Assembly (NCBI GenBank): GCA_910576385.1
Contig: CAJTIR010000035.1
Location: 1-38,948, forward strand
Length of the DNA: 38,948 nt
Origin: Lachnospiraceae bacterium
Lineage (GTDB): Bacteria > Bacillota > Clostridia > Lachnospirales > Lachnospiraceae
Direction of reading: 5' to 3'
Each line of letters begins with the position of its first letter. The first letter of the stretch is position 1. Below the pieces are notes generated by a model. It was given only the letters and a program-made list of their open reading frames with translations. It searched no databases and was not told the DNA's origin. Made by a program: the position numbers and the translations under genes. Positions 24,926-33,107 of the stretch are shown here, in pieces.

Positions 24926-25172
24926 GGGCAGCGTCCTCCCTGGGGAGCAGGATATAGATATGGCTGACCTCCCCGATTCCCTGGCGGACACGCATTATCA
25001 TCCCGGCCTGTTCCAGTTCGTTCAGGGAACGCTTGCAGGTCTGGGGGCTTCGGGAGAGTGCCGCCGCTATCTCCATGACGGGGAAGCGGATAAACAAAAT
25101 CCCGTTGCTGTCCTCGGTTCCTTTTGTCAGGATTTCGTCCAACAGGCGGGCATTGGCGGCGTTTCGCTCCGC
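24918..25172 (-). pseudogene. 3' remnant of a replication-initiator-like winged-helix protein
   Basis: The frame from 25172 (just inside a TAA) reads ERNAANARLLDEILTKGTED and continues through FPVMEIAAALSRSPQTCKRS, LNELEQAGMIMRVRQG and IYILLPRED to a stop overlapping the DUF3847 start. This is the winged-helix end of RepA-like initiators in Clostridial integrative elements. The N-terminal part is missing; sequence upstream of about 25175 does not continue it. Confidence 0.5.
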
Positions 25173-25443
25173 TTAGTACGCTCGTTGCGGTCAGGGTTCC
25201 TCCATATCCCTGCCGGAAGTCGTTGCGCTACATCGCCGGGGAGCATATCCCATACAGGCCGGTCATTCGATTGGAATAATCCATCGATGAACTGCCCATA
25301 TCATAGAACATTTTTGTACCCTGTGCCGTATGTCCACGAATCAGGAATGAAGCCCAAAATCCAAAAAATTCCACGATTACGGAATGGGTGTGGTATAATG
25401 GTCTTGTTACGGCAGGCTGGCCGCAGGGAAAGAACAGGGAGCC
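25173..25443. other. Unassigned sequence at an element junction, with a weak promoter
   Basis: No supported gene. A TATAAT at 25394-25399 lies 45 bp before the regulator start, with no good -35. A minus-strand frame (about 25190-25320) reads through GLFQSNDRPVWDML and could be a gene scrap of unknown origin. The initiator remnant and this sequence do not belong together, so a deletion joint is likely near 25175. Confidence 0.4.
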
Positions 25444-26249
25444 ATGAGGCAGGGGATAACGATTCAGGAGCGGTTAAAGGATTTAAGGACGGAGCGGCAT
25501 TTAAAGTTAGAGGAACTGGCGGCTACAAAGATTTCCAAATCAGCTTTGGGAAGCTATGAGAATGACGAACTCAAGGAAATCAGCCACAAAAATCTTGTGG
25601 AACTGGCAAACTTCTACGGGATGTCAACGGATTACCTTCTCTGCCTGACAGAGAACAGGAACCATCCAGATACGGGTCTTACAAAACTGCATTTGAGTGA
25701 TGATATGGTGGAACTGTTAAAAAGAGGGCGCATCAACAACCGACTGCTGTGTGAGATTGCCACGCATGAGGACTTCGTTGCCCTGATGACGGACACGGAG
25801 ATTTATGTGGACAGTATCGCAACTTCCCATTTCAGAGACTTCAACAGCCTTCTGGAAGTCCTGCGGGGGCAAGCCCTTTCCCAATATCAGCTGGTAGAGG
25901 AAGATACCGCTTTAAAGGCGTTGGAAGCCATGCAGATACAAGAAGAAGATTATTTCTGCCAGGTCACGCACCGGACTTGGGACACTATCCTCCATGCCAT
26001 AAGGGAAGCGCACAAGGACGATACGAACAGTGCGCCGGACGGCTCCAATGCCATGAAACTAATTAAAGACGCAAGAAGGCACTGGCTGTGCCGGGTTCCT
26101 TTCTGGATGTGTTCACCGCCCTTATGTGTACGCAACTGCAAATCCGGTATGAGAAGCTGTCGGAGCAGGAGCGCACGGTTCTGAAAAATGTTATGAAGAA
26201 AACTCCGGCATATAAGGATTCACCATTGAGCAGGATGAAGCGGAGATAA
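25444..26249 (+). pseudogene. XRE-family regulator of the integrative element, frameshifted
   Basis: Residues 5-65 are an XRE helix-turn-helix (TIQERLKDLRTERHLKLEEL, then SKSALGSYENDELKEISHKN, then STDYLLCLTENRNHPDTGLT). The middle (LHLSDDMVELLKRGRINNRL, EIYVDSIA) matches regulators that sit beside replication genes of Clostridial conjugative elements. Near 26075 the frame shifts: after KLIKDAR the native continuation ALAVPGSFLDVFTALMCTQL and LSEQERTVLKNVMKK lies in the next frame and ends at 26247-26249. The intact protein would be about 265 aa. The DNA-binding domain is intact and the product is extended by about 30 foreign residues to a stop at 26184. Confidence 0.8.
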
Positions 26250-26251
26250 GG

Positions 26252-26295
26252 AAATGCCGTCGCGGGAAATTTAATGGTTCCTGCAACGGCATTTT
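26252..26295 (+). terminator. Terminator of the XRE regulator
   Basis: AAATGCCGT (26252-26260) pairs with ACGGCATTT (26286-26294), with an inner GCGGGAA/TTCCTGC pairing and a short T-run. It begins 3 nt after the native stop codon, which supports the frame restored after the shift. Confidence 0.8.
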
Positions 26296-26343
26296 AGATG
26301 TTCCATATTCGCTTTTCTTTGTCTTTTATTCCATAAATCTCGT

Positions 26344-27105
26344 TTACAGCCATACGCCCCAATCGCCATAATGATATGTACCGCTGCCATGATGGAGCTT
26401 CCCGTCTGCCTTTAACTGGCGGAATGCACTTGCCATGCGGATTAAGATTTCTGGCTGTATATCCAGCGAATGGTGTGCAGGGAATACCCTTTTTACAGGC
26501 AGTGCCGCAACTTTTTCCAGTGAAGCAAGATAGGCTTTGGGGTCAGTGGAAGGGTAATAAGCAAACAGGATGTCTTTATAGACCAGATCGCCGGTATACA
26601 AATATCCTTTGTCTTTTTCCCAAAAACATAAATGTCCGGGAGAATGTCCGGGCGTATGCAGCACTTCAATTTCCCTGCCGCCAATATCGATTACATCATG
26701 GTCATTTAATACTTTTGTTGGTATACCTTGAAAGAATACATAATCGTCAACATTAAAACCGCCAGGCAAATCACAACGATCAACCACCATTTCCTTAACG
26801 GTTTCGATTGTCAGGGGAAATTTCCCATCCAGCCAGTCCAATTCTTCTTCATGTGCATAAAATTCCGGGAAATATTTATGCCCGCCGATATGGTCCCAGT
26901 GAATGTGCGTGGCAACCGCCGCAATCGGTTTATCCGTAAGTTTATGGACTTCATCATATATATTGGAAATCCCCAGCCCTGTGTCAATAAGCAGGCTTTT
27001 CTCTTTTCCATTCAGCAGATAACAGTGGGTTTCTTCCCAATGCCGGTACTCGCTTATGATTATGGTTTCATTATCAATCTTGTCTATTGTAAACCATTTA
27101 TCCAT
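26344..27105 (-). CDS. MBL-fold metallo-hydrolase
   Basis: 253 aa from the ATG at 27105, which follows GGAG. The metal motif HIHWDH (His67, His69, Asp71, His72) is followed by His154 (HTPGHSPGH), Asp173 (YTGD) and His211 (PAHH), the full dinuclear set of the glyoxalase II-like group. The substrate is not evident; hydrolysis of thioester, lactone or phosphodiester bonds occurs in the family. It is the last gene of a minus-strand series of small cargo genes, 19 bp downstream of the tautomerase. Confidence 0.88.
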   Translation of the reverse strand: MDKWFTIDKIDNETIIISEYRHWEETHCYLLNGKEKSLLIDTGLGISNIYDEVHKLTDKPIAAVATHIHWDHIGGHKYFPEFYAHEEELDWLDGKFPLTIETVKEMVVDRCDLPGGFNVDDYVFFQGIPTKVLNDHDVIDIGGREIEVLHTPGHSPGHLCFWEKDKGYLYTGDLVYKDILFAYYPSTDPKAYLASLEKVAALPVKRVFPAHHSLDIQPEILIRMASAFRQLKADGKLHHGSGTYHYGDWGVWL

Positions 27106-27124
27106 TATCTCCAATCCTTTCCCA

Positions 27125-27337
27125 TTATGATTGATGTGCCTGCATATATTCCGCTTTCACTTTATCAATCGTTTTTCCGCCAATCCCAAAGTTCTTATCT
27201 GGCAGTTCTTTAATCGTAGTCACAAAAAATTCCTGCGGCACATTCATAATTTCAGAAGATACTTCTGTCAATCTTTTTATCAGCAGTTCCTTTTGCTTAT
27301 CAGATAAAGTACCGCTTTCAACTGTAATGTATGGCAT
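27125..27337 (-). CDS. 4-oxalocrotonate tautomerase-family protein
   Basis: 70 aa, the usual family size. It starts MPYITVES, so the catalytic Pro1 becomes N-terminal after Met removal, and contains the family middle PQEFFVTTIKELPDKNFGIGG. Members act as hexamers or trimers on keto-enol substrates; DmpI-like proteins of unknown role are common in Firmicutes. GGAGGGGC lies upstream. It is probably cotranscribed with the MBL hydrolase gene. Confidence 0.85.
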   Translation of the reverse strand: MPYITVESGTLSDKQKELLIKRLTEVSSEIMNVPQEFFVTTIKELPDKNFGIGGKTIDKVKAEYMQAHQS

Positions 27338-27393
27338 TTTGCCCCTCCTTCAAGTTTTCATTCATTGTTTATTCAGCCCCGCTAAATGGGCAG

Positions 27394-27903
27394 TTATAGT
27401 TTTAAGCTATACTGCAAAAGATTATAACTGTGTCCATCTTTGCTGTCTGTTTTAGGTACTGAAGAAATCACTGTAAAACCTAATGACTTTGCTAATCGAT
27501 TGGAAACCCTGTTTTCCTCTCTTGTTGAATAAATAAACTCTTTTGCACGAAATTCTTCTTTGCAGTATTGTATCAAGCCTTGAAGAATCTGCTTGCCAAA
27601 CCCTTTTCCCACATAATCCGGCCCCAAACATATCCCTGCTTCCTGATAGATGTAAGGTTCAATTTTTTCTACTCCAGCAAATCCAATCGCCTTACCGCTT
27701 GATTTTTCATAAACCAGATAGGTATCATGCTCTTTCTGAAATGCAATGGTTTTCATGATTCTTATTTTGGCATTTTCTTCGCTTGTAGTAATATTCCATT
27801 CCATGTATTTTGCACTTTCTGACTGTGACCAGACATTACAATACATTTCCTTCCAATCTGAATACTTTGCCTTATCAAGAATCAGGCTCTCCGTTTCAAT
27901 CAT
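27394..27903 (-). CDS. GNAT-family N-acetyltransferase (RimJ/RimL-like)
   Basis: 169 aa. The N terminus MIETESLILDKAKYSDWKEM and the acetyl-CoA loop GPDYVGKGFGKQILQGLIQY (near residues 94-113, Q/RxxGxG/A type) place it in the GNAT superfamily; the ENRVSNRLAKSLGF block is typical of the RimJ/RimL group. The substrate could be a protein N terminus, an amino acid or an antibiotic. GGAGG lies upstream. It belongs to the same minus-strand gene series. Confidence 0.88.
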   Translation of the reverse strand: MIETESLILDKAKYSDWKEMYCNVWSQSESAKYMEWNITTSEENAKIRIMKTIAFQKEHDTYLVYEKSSGKAIGFAGVEKIEPYIYQEAGICLGPDYVGKGFGKQILQGLIQYCKEEFRAKEFIYSTREENRVSNRLAKSLGFTVISSVPKTDSKDGHSYNLLQYSLKL

Positions 27904-27962
27904 TTGTTCCTCCAGTACTGGCTGACTTGTTGCCGTTTCTATATATACTGCAAAATCAGAAG

Positions 27963-28499
27963 TTATCTCTCCGCTGTAATGTATTCTCCGTTGGAATATT
28001 GTAACCTCACATTACTAATACAAAATCCGTTTTTCTTCAAACTATCACTGAGAATGTGCATGAAAAAACCATGTGTAATGATTGCGCAATTCTCTTCATT
28101 GTGCAATAATACTTTAACTAACTGTTCTGCACGATAAATAGTGTCTTTCCTACATTCCTGCTGGCGATGATTATTAAACAGCCATTGTAACCGCCCTGAT
28201 ATATTCCAAAACAATAGCGGCAATTTCACTTTAGACACAACACTTGAACGTAAAAGAACTTCGTCAATAAGCTTTGTAACTATAAAGTCCTGCTCTCAAA
28301 ATATCTGTATGGCAGTTTCTCTGCTTCTGGATAAGCTACTGATATAAATTCTTTTATATGTATTCTTTGGAATTTCAACTAAAAAAGGTTTTACAGACGC
28401 TTTATCATACTTCCTACAATCCATGTCAAATTGTTCTGATGTACTCCAATTTTTCCATTTAAAATCTACTTTTCCATGTCTAATAATAATAACCCGCAT
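27963..28499 (-). pseudogene. Histidine phosphatase (phosphoglycerate mutase-like) gene with one nonsense codon
   Basis: The frame starts MRVIIIRHGKVDF with the RHG catalytic motif and reaches ISSLSRSRETAIQIF, then a TGA at 28296-28298. The same frame continues as EQDFIVTKLIDEVLLRSS through IITHGFFMHILSD, which holds the second catalytic His, to a stop at 27963. A Gly codon (GGA) at the stop would restore a protein of about 178 aa. The break is a single substitution, not a frameshift. Confidence 0.85.
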
Positions 28500-28534
28500 A
28501 TCTAATCCTCCACGATAAACCAGAAGTTTTTAGG

Positions 28535-29059
28535 TCACAAGAGAATAACATTTTCTTCGGCCAAAGCCTTTTCTTTCCGTATCCGCTCCATTACTTCATC
28601 AACGGGCGCATACGCAATCTTTCCTTTATCGTTTTCAGTGAATAGATAATCCATAATCTCATCTATTCCCGTTTCTATCTCCAGAAAATCCGTCCAAAAA
28701 TCAATCAAAGCTTCTTTCTCCAGATCTCCTGACCGGAAAATTTCTGTAATCAATTCCCTCAGGGCTTCCTCTGGCAATCCTACCCTAAAAGGCTCCTGCA
28801 TAAGCGCCTCTGCTGCTTTAGTCTCCAAGCTGGTATAAGACCAATATTCATTGGCCTCTTCTATATCATAATTCTCTTTCCCTGTCAGTTCCCGCAGCTC
28901 GTTTTGCAATGCAATGAGTTCTTCTTTCGCTTTAGGGTCAGTATCATAGTCGCATTCCTCCATGATACTGGCAGCCCTATCTATGATCCTCATAGCCTCT
29001 GGCAGTTTCGTTTCATCAATTTTAGTCTTGTTAATGATTTGCTCTACGTCCTGTCTCAT
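28535..29059 (-). CDS. Uncharacterised acidic protein, 174 aa
   Basis: The ATG at 29059 is preferred because GAAGGAG lies 9 nt upstream; the frame runs on to an ATG at 29116 that overlaps the GNAT stop. The protein is rich in Glu and Asp, predicted helical, with KTKIDETKLPEAMRIIDRAA, ELRELTGKENYDIEEANEYW and a C-terminal VDEVMERIRKEKALAEEN. No domain is recognised. It sits between a GNAT gene and the broken phosphatase gene on the same strand. Confidence 0.65.
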   Translation of the reverse strand: MRQDVEQIINKTKIDETKLPEAMRIIDRAASIMEECDYDTDPKAKEELIALQNELRELTGKENYDIEEANEYWSYTSLETKAAEALMQEPFRVGLPEEALRELITEIFRSGDLEKEALIDFWTDFLEIETGIDEIMDYLFTENDKGKIAYAPVDEVMERIRKEKALAEENVILL

Positions 29060-29115
29060 AATTTTTGCTCCTTCGTAACTACCCATAAAATTTTGATTTG
29101 TATATCCGAATGTCA

Positions 29116-29922
29116 TTACATTTCTACAACAACAGATTTACCCTCCGATTTATCTCCATTTAACCATTGCCACTTTTCAGATAATTCAATTTTACCATTA
29201 TCCAAAATTTGCGGTACACTATGGCAAATTCCAATCCGTACTTGTTTTTGTTCATTTATATGCAGATAATAAAAATCTAATTCTCCATTCTCCGTTACTG
29301 TTCCAACTAAGTTACCTTTTATAATATCTCCACCAGAATAATCCGCCCATAAAATATTATCCTTTTGACGGTACGCGAATACTGTATTTCCATCAACCTC
29401 ACCGTTTTCTGTATTCCTTTGTGGAATAAAAAATTTTCTGTCATAACAAATACTGGTTGAAGTATTTGGCAATGATTTCGACATAATCTCATATACAAGT
29501 ATTCTTCCATTTTCTACGTTCCATTTCTCATGTTTTGTGGTCTGATACCCCCTTTTTTCATATAAATGGCTTGCAGGTAATGACGCATCTAAATATACCG
29601 TATCATATTGCAGACGGATTTGATTTTCTAAACATTGCATAATATAACTTCCGTAGCCCTTACCTTGACATTCCGTTTTTACATATACCCTTGTAATATG
29701 ATTATCCTTATAACAGCCTGTTCCCACAATCATATTGCCGTCCCGCAAAATACCCACAAAACCGCTTTTTATATCCTCAAATATGTTTTTCCTGCAATGG
29801 AGTTCACAAAAAAAGTCAACAACTTCTTTTGGATAGTATTTCGGATAGGTTTCCTGTATTGTATTTTTCACCAACATTGAGATTTGTTCTAAATCTTTTT
29901 CAGTCGCCTTAATATATTCCAT
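29116..29922 (-). CDS. GNAT acetyltransferase fused to a C-terminal beta-rich domain
   Basis: 268 aa. Residues 1-150 form a GNAT domain, with the acetyl-CoA loop VKTECQGKGYGSYIMQCLEN near 81-100 and a C-terminal LYEKRGYQTTKHE. Residues about 160-268 resemble small proteins annotated as N-acetylglutamate synthase homologues in Bacillus and Clostridia: NTENGEVDGNTVF, YSGGDIIKGNLVGTV, then ENGKIELSEKWQWLNGDKSEG. That domain is probably a beta-barrel of unknown role. The start codon has no strong ribosome binding site. Together they could be an acetyltransferase with a ligand-binding tail. Confidence 0.8.
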   Translation of the reverse strand: MEYIKATEKDLEQISMLVKNTIQETYPKYYPKEVVDFFCELHCRKNIFEDIKSGFVGILRDGNMIVGTGCYKDNHITRVYVKTECQGKGYGSYIMQCLENQIRLQYDTVYLDASLPASHLYEKRGYQTTKHEKWNVENGRILVYEIMSKSLPNTSTSICYDRKFFIPQRNTENGEVDGNTVFAYRQKDNILWADYSGGDIIKGNLVGTVTENGELDFYYLHINEQKQVRIGICHSVPQILDNGKIELSEKWQWLNGDKSEGKSVVVEM

Positions 29923-30030
29923 AACACTCTATTACCTCACAAAACTCCGATTTTCTTTTTTTCGTAAATATTTTATCACACAGGCTATTAAATATCAATT
30001 TTCTTTGCCCCTGAACACACAGTTTCATAT

Positions 30031-30309
30031 TCAGCTCTGTACCTGTTTTTTTGTATCACGCATCTTCTCCAAATTTTCTCTCTGTGCAGGAGATAATTCT
30101 CTCGGTCTGCCTATATATACATACTTCTTGGGCATTTCATAAGTTTTGCTGATTTCTGTCCACCGTTTAATACGAAAAACATCCAGGAACTCCCTCACCA
30201 ACGCATCCATTTTCCTGATCCATACGGGATTGGCACTGTAAACTGTTGCTCTGTCCTCATCTGCATTCAGGTTAATCACTACTTCCTGTTCATATCTTGT
30301 AAGATTCAT
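30031..30309 (-). CDS. Conserved mobile-element protein, 92 aa
   Basis: The product MNLTRYEQEVVINLNADEDR continues with TVYSANPVWIRKMDALV and a conserved MPKKYV-I--PRELSPAQRE end. It resembles a short conserved protein of Clostridial plasmids and conjugative elements with the pattern N-ARYEQE--IN-N--E--A-VY and MPK-----P-----E-R. Function unknown. AAAGGAGG lies 7 nt before the ATG. Confidence 0.7.
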   Translation of the reverse strand: MNLTRYEQEVVINLNADEDRATVYSANPVWIRKMDALVREFLDVFRIKRWTEISKTYEMPKKYVYIGRPRELSPAQRENLEKMRDTKKQVQS

Positions 30310-30719
30310 TATGCCTCCTTTTACTTCTCTGTAAAGAGAAATATTTCATTTTAATATTTTGTTTCTGATAAATTGTCCGTTCAAGAACAAGTCAAAAGTT
30401 TTTCCTCTTTAAATTGCCGTTTTCCCCTTATTTGTTCCTGCCAGTGCGCCTTTTGTGACAGACTGGCGTTTTCATGCAGGCTTGGCAGGCTTCTGTTTAC
30501 CAGTCATCGCCCACTTTTCCGCTTTCAGTATCCTTTCGGACGGTCATTCAGTTGTCAACGAATCATGAAGGATTATCACAGCCTGCAATGAAAATAGGGG
30601 GGCTGGCTCCACTACTGTTTTAGCTTCCTGTCTTGATTTATAATAGTTTCAGGCAGGATTAAGTTTGGACGCACCTTGGAGGATCTGCACCCCGTTTTTC
30701 AACGTAAATGTTTTGCCCT
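30310..30719. other. Non-coding stretch left of the IS110 remnant
   Basis: No supported gene on either strand. The part near 30600-30720 may be the left end and non-coding leader of the IS110 element, where these elements normally carry their guide RNA, but I could not recognise such an RNA. The left part shows no structure that I could assign. Confidence 0.4.
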
Positions 30720-30737
30720 TGAGCACAGCATATTATC

Positions 30738-31337
30738 GTGCCTTTTATGGTTAGCACGAGTAGCAAAGTCCGTATCACCTCGGGCAAATCTCCTGTCCAT
30801 TCTCATGTTGTTATGGAAAGCACAGGTATTTACTGGATGCCTATTTATGAAATATTCGAAGAAGCGTTTGGCAGTGATATTACTTTGCTGGTTGTAAACG
30901 CGCGCCATATGAAGAACGTCCCCGGCAAGAAAACAGACATGCGGGATCCCGAATGGATTTCCACCCTGTTACGCGCCGGGCTTTTGAATGGCAGCTTTAT
31001 TCCTGAAAAAAGAATCCGTAAGTTCCGTGATTTAAACCGTAACCGTAAAAGCGTCATCCGTGACATCACATCCCAGAAAAACAGAGTTGAGAAGTTTCTG
31101 CAAGGTTCCGGCTTCCGTCTGTCCTCTTTTATTTCTGATATTTTTGGCGCTTCCGGCAGGAACATCATACGACACCTGATTGAACATGGGCAGATTGACA
31201 GGGCTTCTTTGGACTCCTGCTTAAAAACAAAGACAAGTATAGATGAAATCCTCATGTCTGTAAATGGAACCCTGTCAGAACATCAAAAAGCCTTCCTGAA
31301 GATTCTTCGAATCTATCCAATTTTGTGTTTCTTCTAA
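30738..31337 (+). pseudogene. IS110-family transposase remnant
   Basis: The frame contains VVMESTGIYWMPIYEIFEEA, ARHMKNVPGKKTDMRDPEWI and LLRAGLLNGSFIPEKRIRKF, the conserved middle of the IS110 DEDD transposase (ESTGIYW, KTDxxDxxWI). The N-terminal catalytic Asp region is missing or frameshifted, and the C-terminal transposase_20 half with the catalytic Ser is absent: the frame ends at about 31337 in sequence that on the other strand belongs to an amidohydrolase gene. It cannot be functional. Confidence 0.85.
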
Positions 31338-31633
31338 GCCCAATCCCAACGGAACAGAACCAAAGCCCCAAAAACGGTTAGGATATTCGTTTACTGTCGT
31401 AGTGATTTCTGAAATATTTTTTCTAATCGTTTCATGTTATCTTCTTTGCTATTTGCCCCTGCAAGTATCTTGTATAATGTGTTCACTTCTGTTTCAAGCT
31501 CATTCAGATTGCCTGCTTTTTCGGGGTGTGGGGCAGAGCAAAATAAAATTGCCTTGTCTACTCCGGCAGCGTCCATTTTATCCAACTGTACTTTTGTTGG
31601 AAACATGATGTGTTCATGACTGTCAATAATCAT
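31312..31633 (-). pseudogene. Amidohydrolase gene, 5' part only, cut off by the IS110 remnant
   Basis: From the ATG at 31633 the frame reads MIIDSHEHIMFPTKVQLDKM, the metal-binding HEH start of an amidohydrolase-family TIM barrel, through FCSAPHPEKAGNLNELE. A one-base loss in an A-run near 31420 (six A where seven fit) shifts the frame; the restored frame continues NISEITTTVNEYPNRFWGFG and VPLGLGLEETQNWIDS before meeting IS110 sequence near 31312. About 100 of roughly 260-280 residues remain. Confidence 0.75.
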
Positions 31634-31692
31634 ATTTACGTCTCCTTGACACGTTTGATATAATAAGGGTAGCACTAACAAAGTCCAAAATT

Positions 31693-31721
31693 AAGTACGC
31701 ACTTTTTAGGTAGCAACTACC
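31693..31721. promoter_or_regulatory. Double dyad upstream of the amidohydrolase gene, HxlR-type operator candidate
   Basis: AAGT-ACGC-ACTT (31693-31704) and GGTAG-CAA-CTACC (31709-31721) lie side by side, separated by TTTA. It resembles the spacer between an HxlR-family regulator and its target gene, from memory. No hxlR gene is present; the place where it would lie is now the ISAs1 element. Confidence 0.4.
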
Positions 31722-31749
31722 CTATATGATAGTATGAAAGGGCTTATAG

Positions 31750-31814
31750 CGACACACCCTCCGGGAGTGTCGTGGGTAGAATAGCAAGCACTGCCCATGT
31801 CCGGACACATGGGC
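31750..31814. repeat. Two strong hairpins of unknown function
   Basis: CGACAC-A-CCC pairs with GGG-A-GTGTCG around TCC (31750-31772). GCCCATGT (31793-31800) pairs with ACATGGGC (31807-31814) around CCGGAC. They lie between the operator-like dyads and the ISAs1 element, in sequence that is more GC-rich than its surroundings, without a supported gene. Confidence 0.5.
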
Positions 31815-31904
31815 GAAATCCCCCCTACTTCCCTACCATCCGTATGATGAAATTTCCATAGGGAAGTATCCCTAACCCTCTTTGGTTTTCTTTGCGTTTT
31901 TCTC

Positions 31905-33015
31905 CACGACAAACGCATGAGTAAATAAATTGTGAACATGCCTCTTTTCTGGTAAAATAAAAGAAAAGGGGCGTTGTTTATGGAAGAATTATTAAACTGG
32001 ATGGAATATATTGAAGATGTGCGTCAAAAAAAAGAAAGTCCGGTATTTGCTAAAGGATATTCTTGTGATTGTTTTGTTTGCCACACTCGCAAATGCAGAT
32101 GACTGGGTAGAGATTGCGCTGTTTGCACAGGTGTATGAAGAGTATCTTAAAAAATATATCGAGTTAAAGAATGGCCCGCCGTCTCATGATACGATACAGC
32201 GAGTAATGGGGATGATTTCGCCGGATATTCTCCAACAGCTTTATGGAAAATGGCAAGAACTGCTGAACCGGGAAGAAGGCGAAGCACTGAAGAAGATCAT
32301 CTGTATAGATGGAAAAACAATGCGTTCTAACAAACAGGGGAAAGAGAAGCCGTCTCATATTGTAACCGCATGGAGCCGTGAAGACGGTTTCAGCCTAGGA
32401 CAGAAAGCAGTGAGTGAAAAGAGCAATGAGATTACAGCAATTCCGGAACTAATAGAAAGGTTACAAATAAAAGGACAGATCATTACGATAGATGTAATGG
32501 GAACGCAGACAGTGATCGTAGAAAAATCCGGGGAAAAAGGGCAGATAGAGACACGGGAATATTATCAGACAGAAGATATCCGATGGATGATACAGAAAAA
32601 GGATTGGAAAGGGCTGAAAAGCATAGCGATGGAAAGAAAAAGCATAGAAAAGAATGGGAGAAAGAAAACGGAATACCGCTATTTTATCAGCAGCGTAAAA
32701 GGAGACATAGAAACCATAAGCCGGACAGTAAGAGGGCACTGGAATAGAGAGCATGCACTGGCATCTGGATGTAACATTTCGAGAAGACGCAAACACAACG
32801 CTGGATAAAATGTCAGCGCAGAATCTGAATATAATCAGGAAATGGAGCTTAAGCATATTAAAGCTGATGGAACTTACAAAAAAGAAATTATCAATGAAGA
32901 AAAAAAGCTTTGTAATAAGTCTGTCACCAATCAAATATTTGGAGGAAGTACTGGACTTTTAAAAAATTACAGTTGGAAAAATTTGAATGGTAGAAACGTT
33001 CATGCGTTTGTCGTG
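31905..33015 (+). mobile_element. ISAs1-family insertion sequence, decayed
   Basis: CACGACAAACGCATGA (31905-31920) and its perfect reverse complement (33000-33015) bound a 1.1-kb segment holding a broken ISAs1-type transposase gene. I take these 16-bp repeats as the element's ends. No convincing flanking duplication was found. Confidence 0.65.
31980..32962 (+). pseudogene. ISAs1-family transposase, two frameshifts
   Basis: The ATG at 31980 begins MEELLNWMEYIEDVRQKK. Eight A in a row near 32030 (one more than needed) shift the frame; the continuation KVRYLLKDILVIVLFATLAN, IICIDGKTMRSNKQ and VSEKSNEITAIPELIERL is the classical ISAs1 core with the DDE residues. Near 32740 a missing base again shifts the frame before the conserved ESMHWHLDVTFREDANTTLD. 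The intact protein would be about 325 aa. Confidence 0.85.
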
Positions 33016-33034
33016 ACTCATTATTTCTGTATAA

Positions 33035-33063
33035 TTGAAAAATCTACATAAACACAGTATAAT
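33035..33063 (+). promoter_or_regulatory. Promoter of the VanR-like operon
   Basis: TTGAAA (33035-33040) and TATAAT (33058-33063) are separated by 17 bases. The 29-base core matches the region upstream of the VanZ-like gene at about 20 positions, including the -10 box, and both continue with AAT, a C-run and GTAGA. Confidence 0.75.
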
Positions 33064-33107
33064 AATACCCGTAGAATACCACTAAGTAAAAGGAAATGAG
33101 GAAAAAA

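Noticed and set aside
24900-25559. A 219-codon plus-strand frame across the initiator remnant and regulator start
   Set aside because: It is a shadow of the minus-strand DUF3847/initiator frames and the XRE gene, without a ribosome binding site or family match.
31706-31939. A 77-codon minus-strand frame across the hairpins upstream of ISAs1
   Set aside because: It crosses the hairpins and the IS end, and has no family pattern or good start.
31980-32962. Programmed frameshifting of the ISAs1 transposase at the A-run
   Set aside because: A second, unrelated frameshift later in the gene and the single-frame norm of ISAs1 transposases point to decay.
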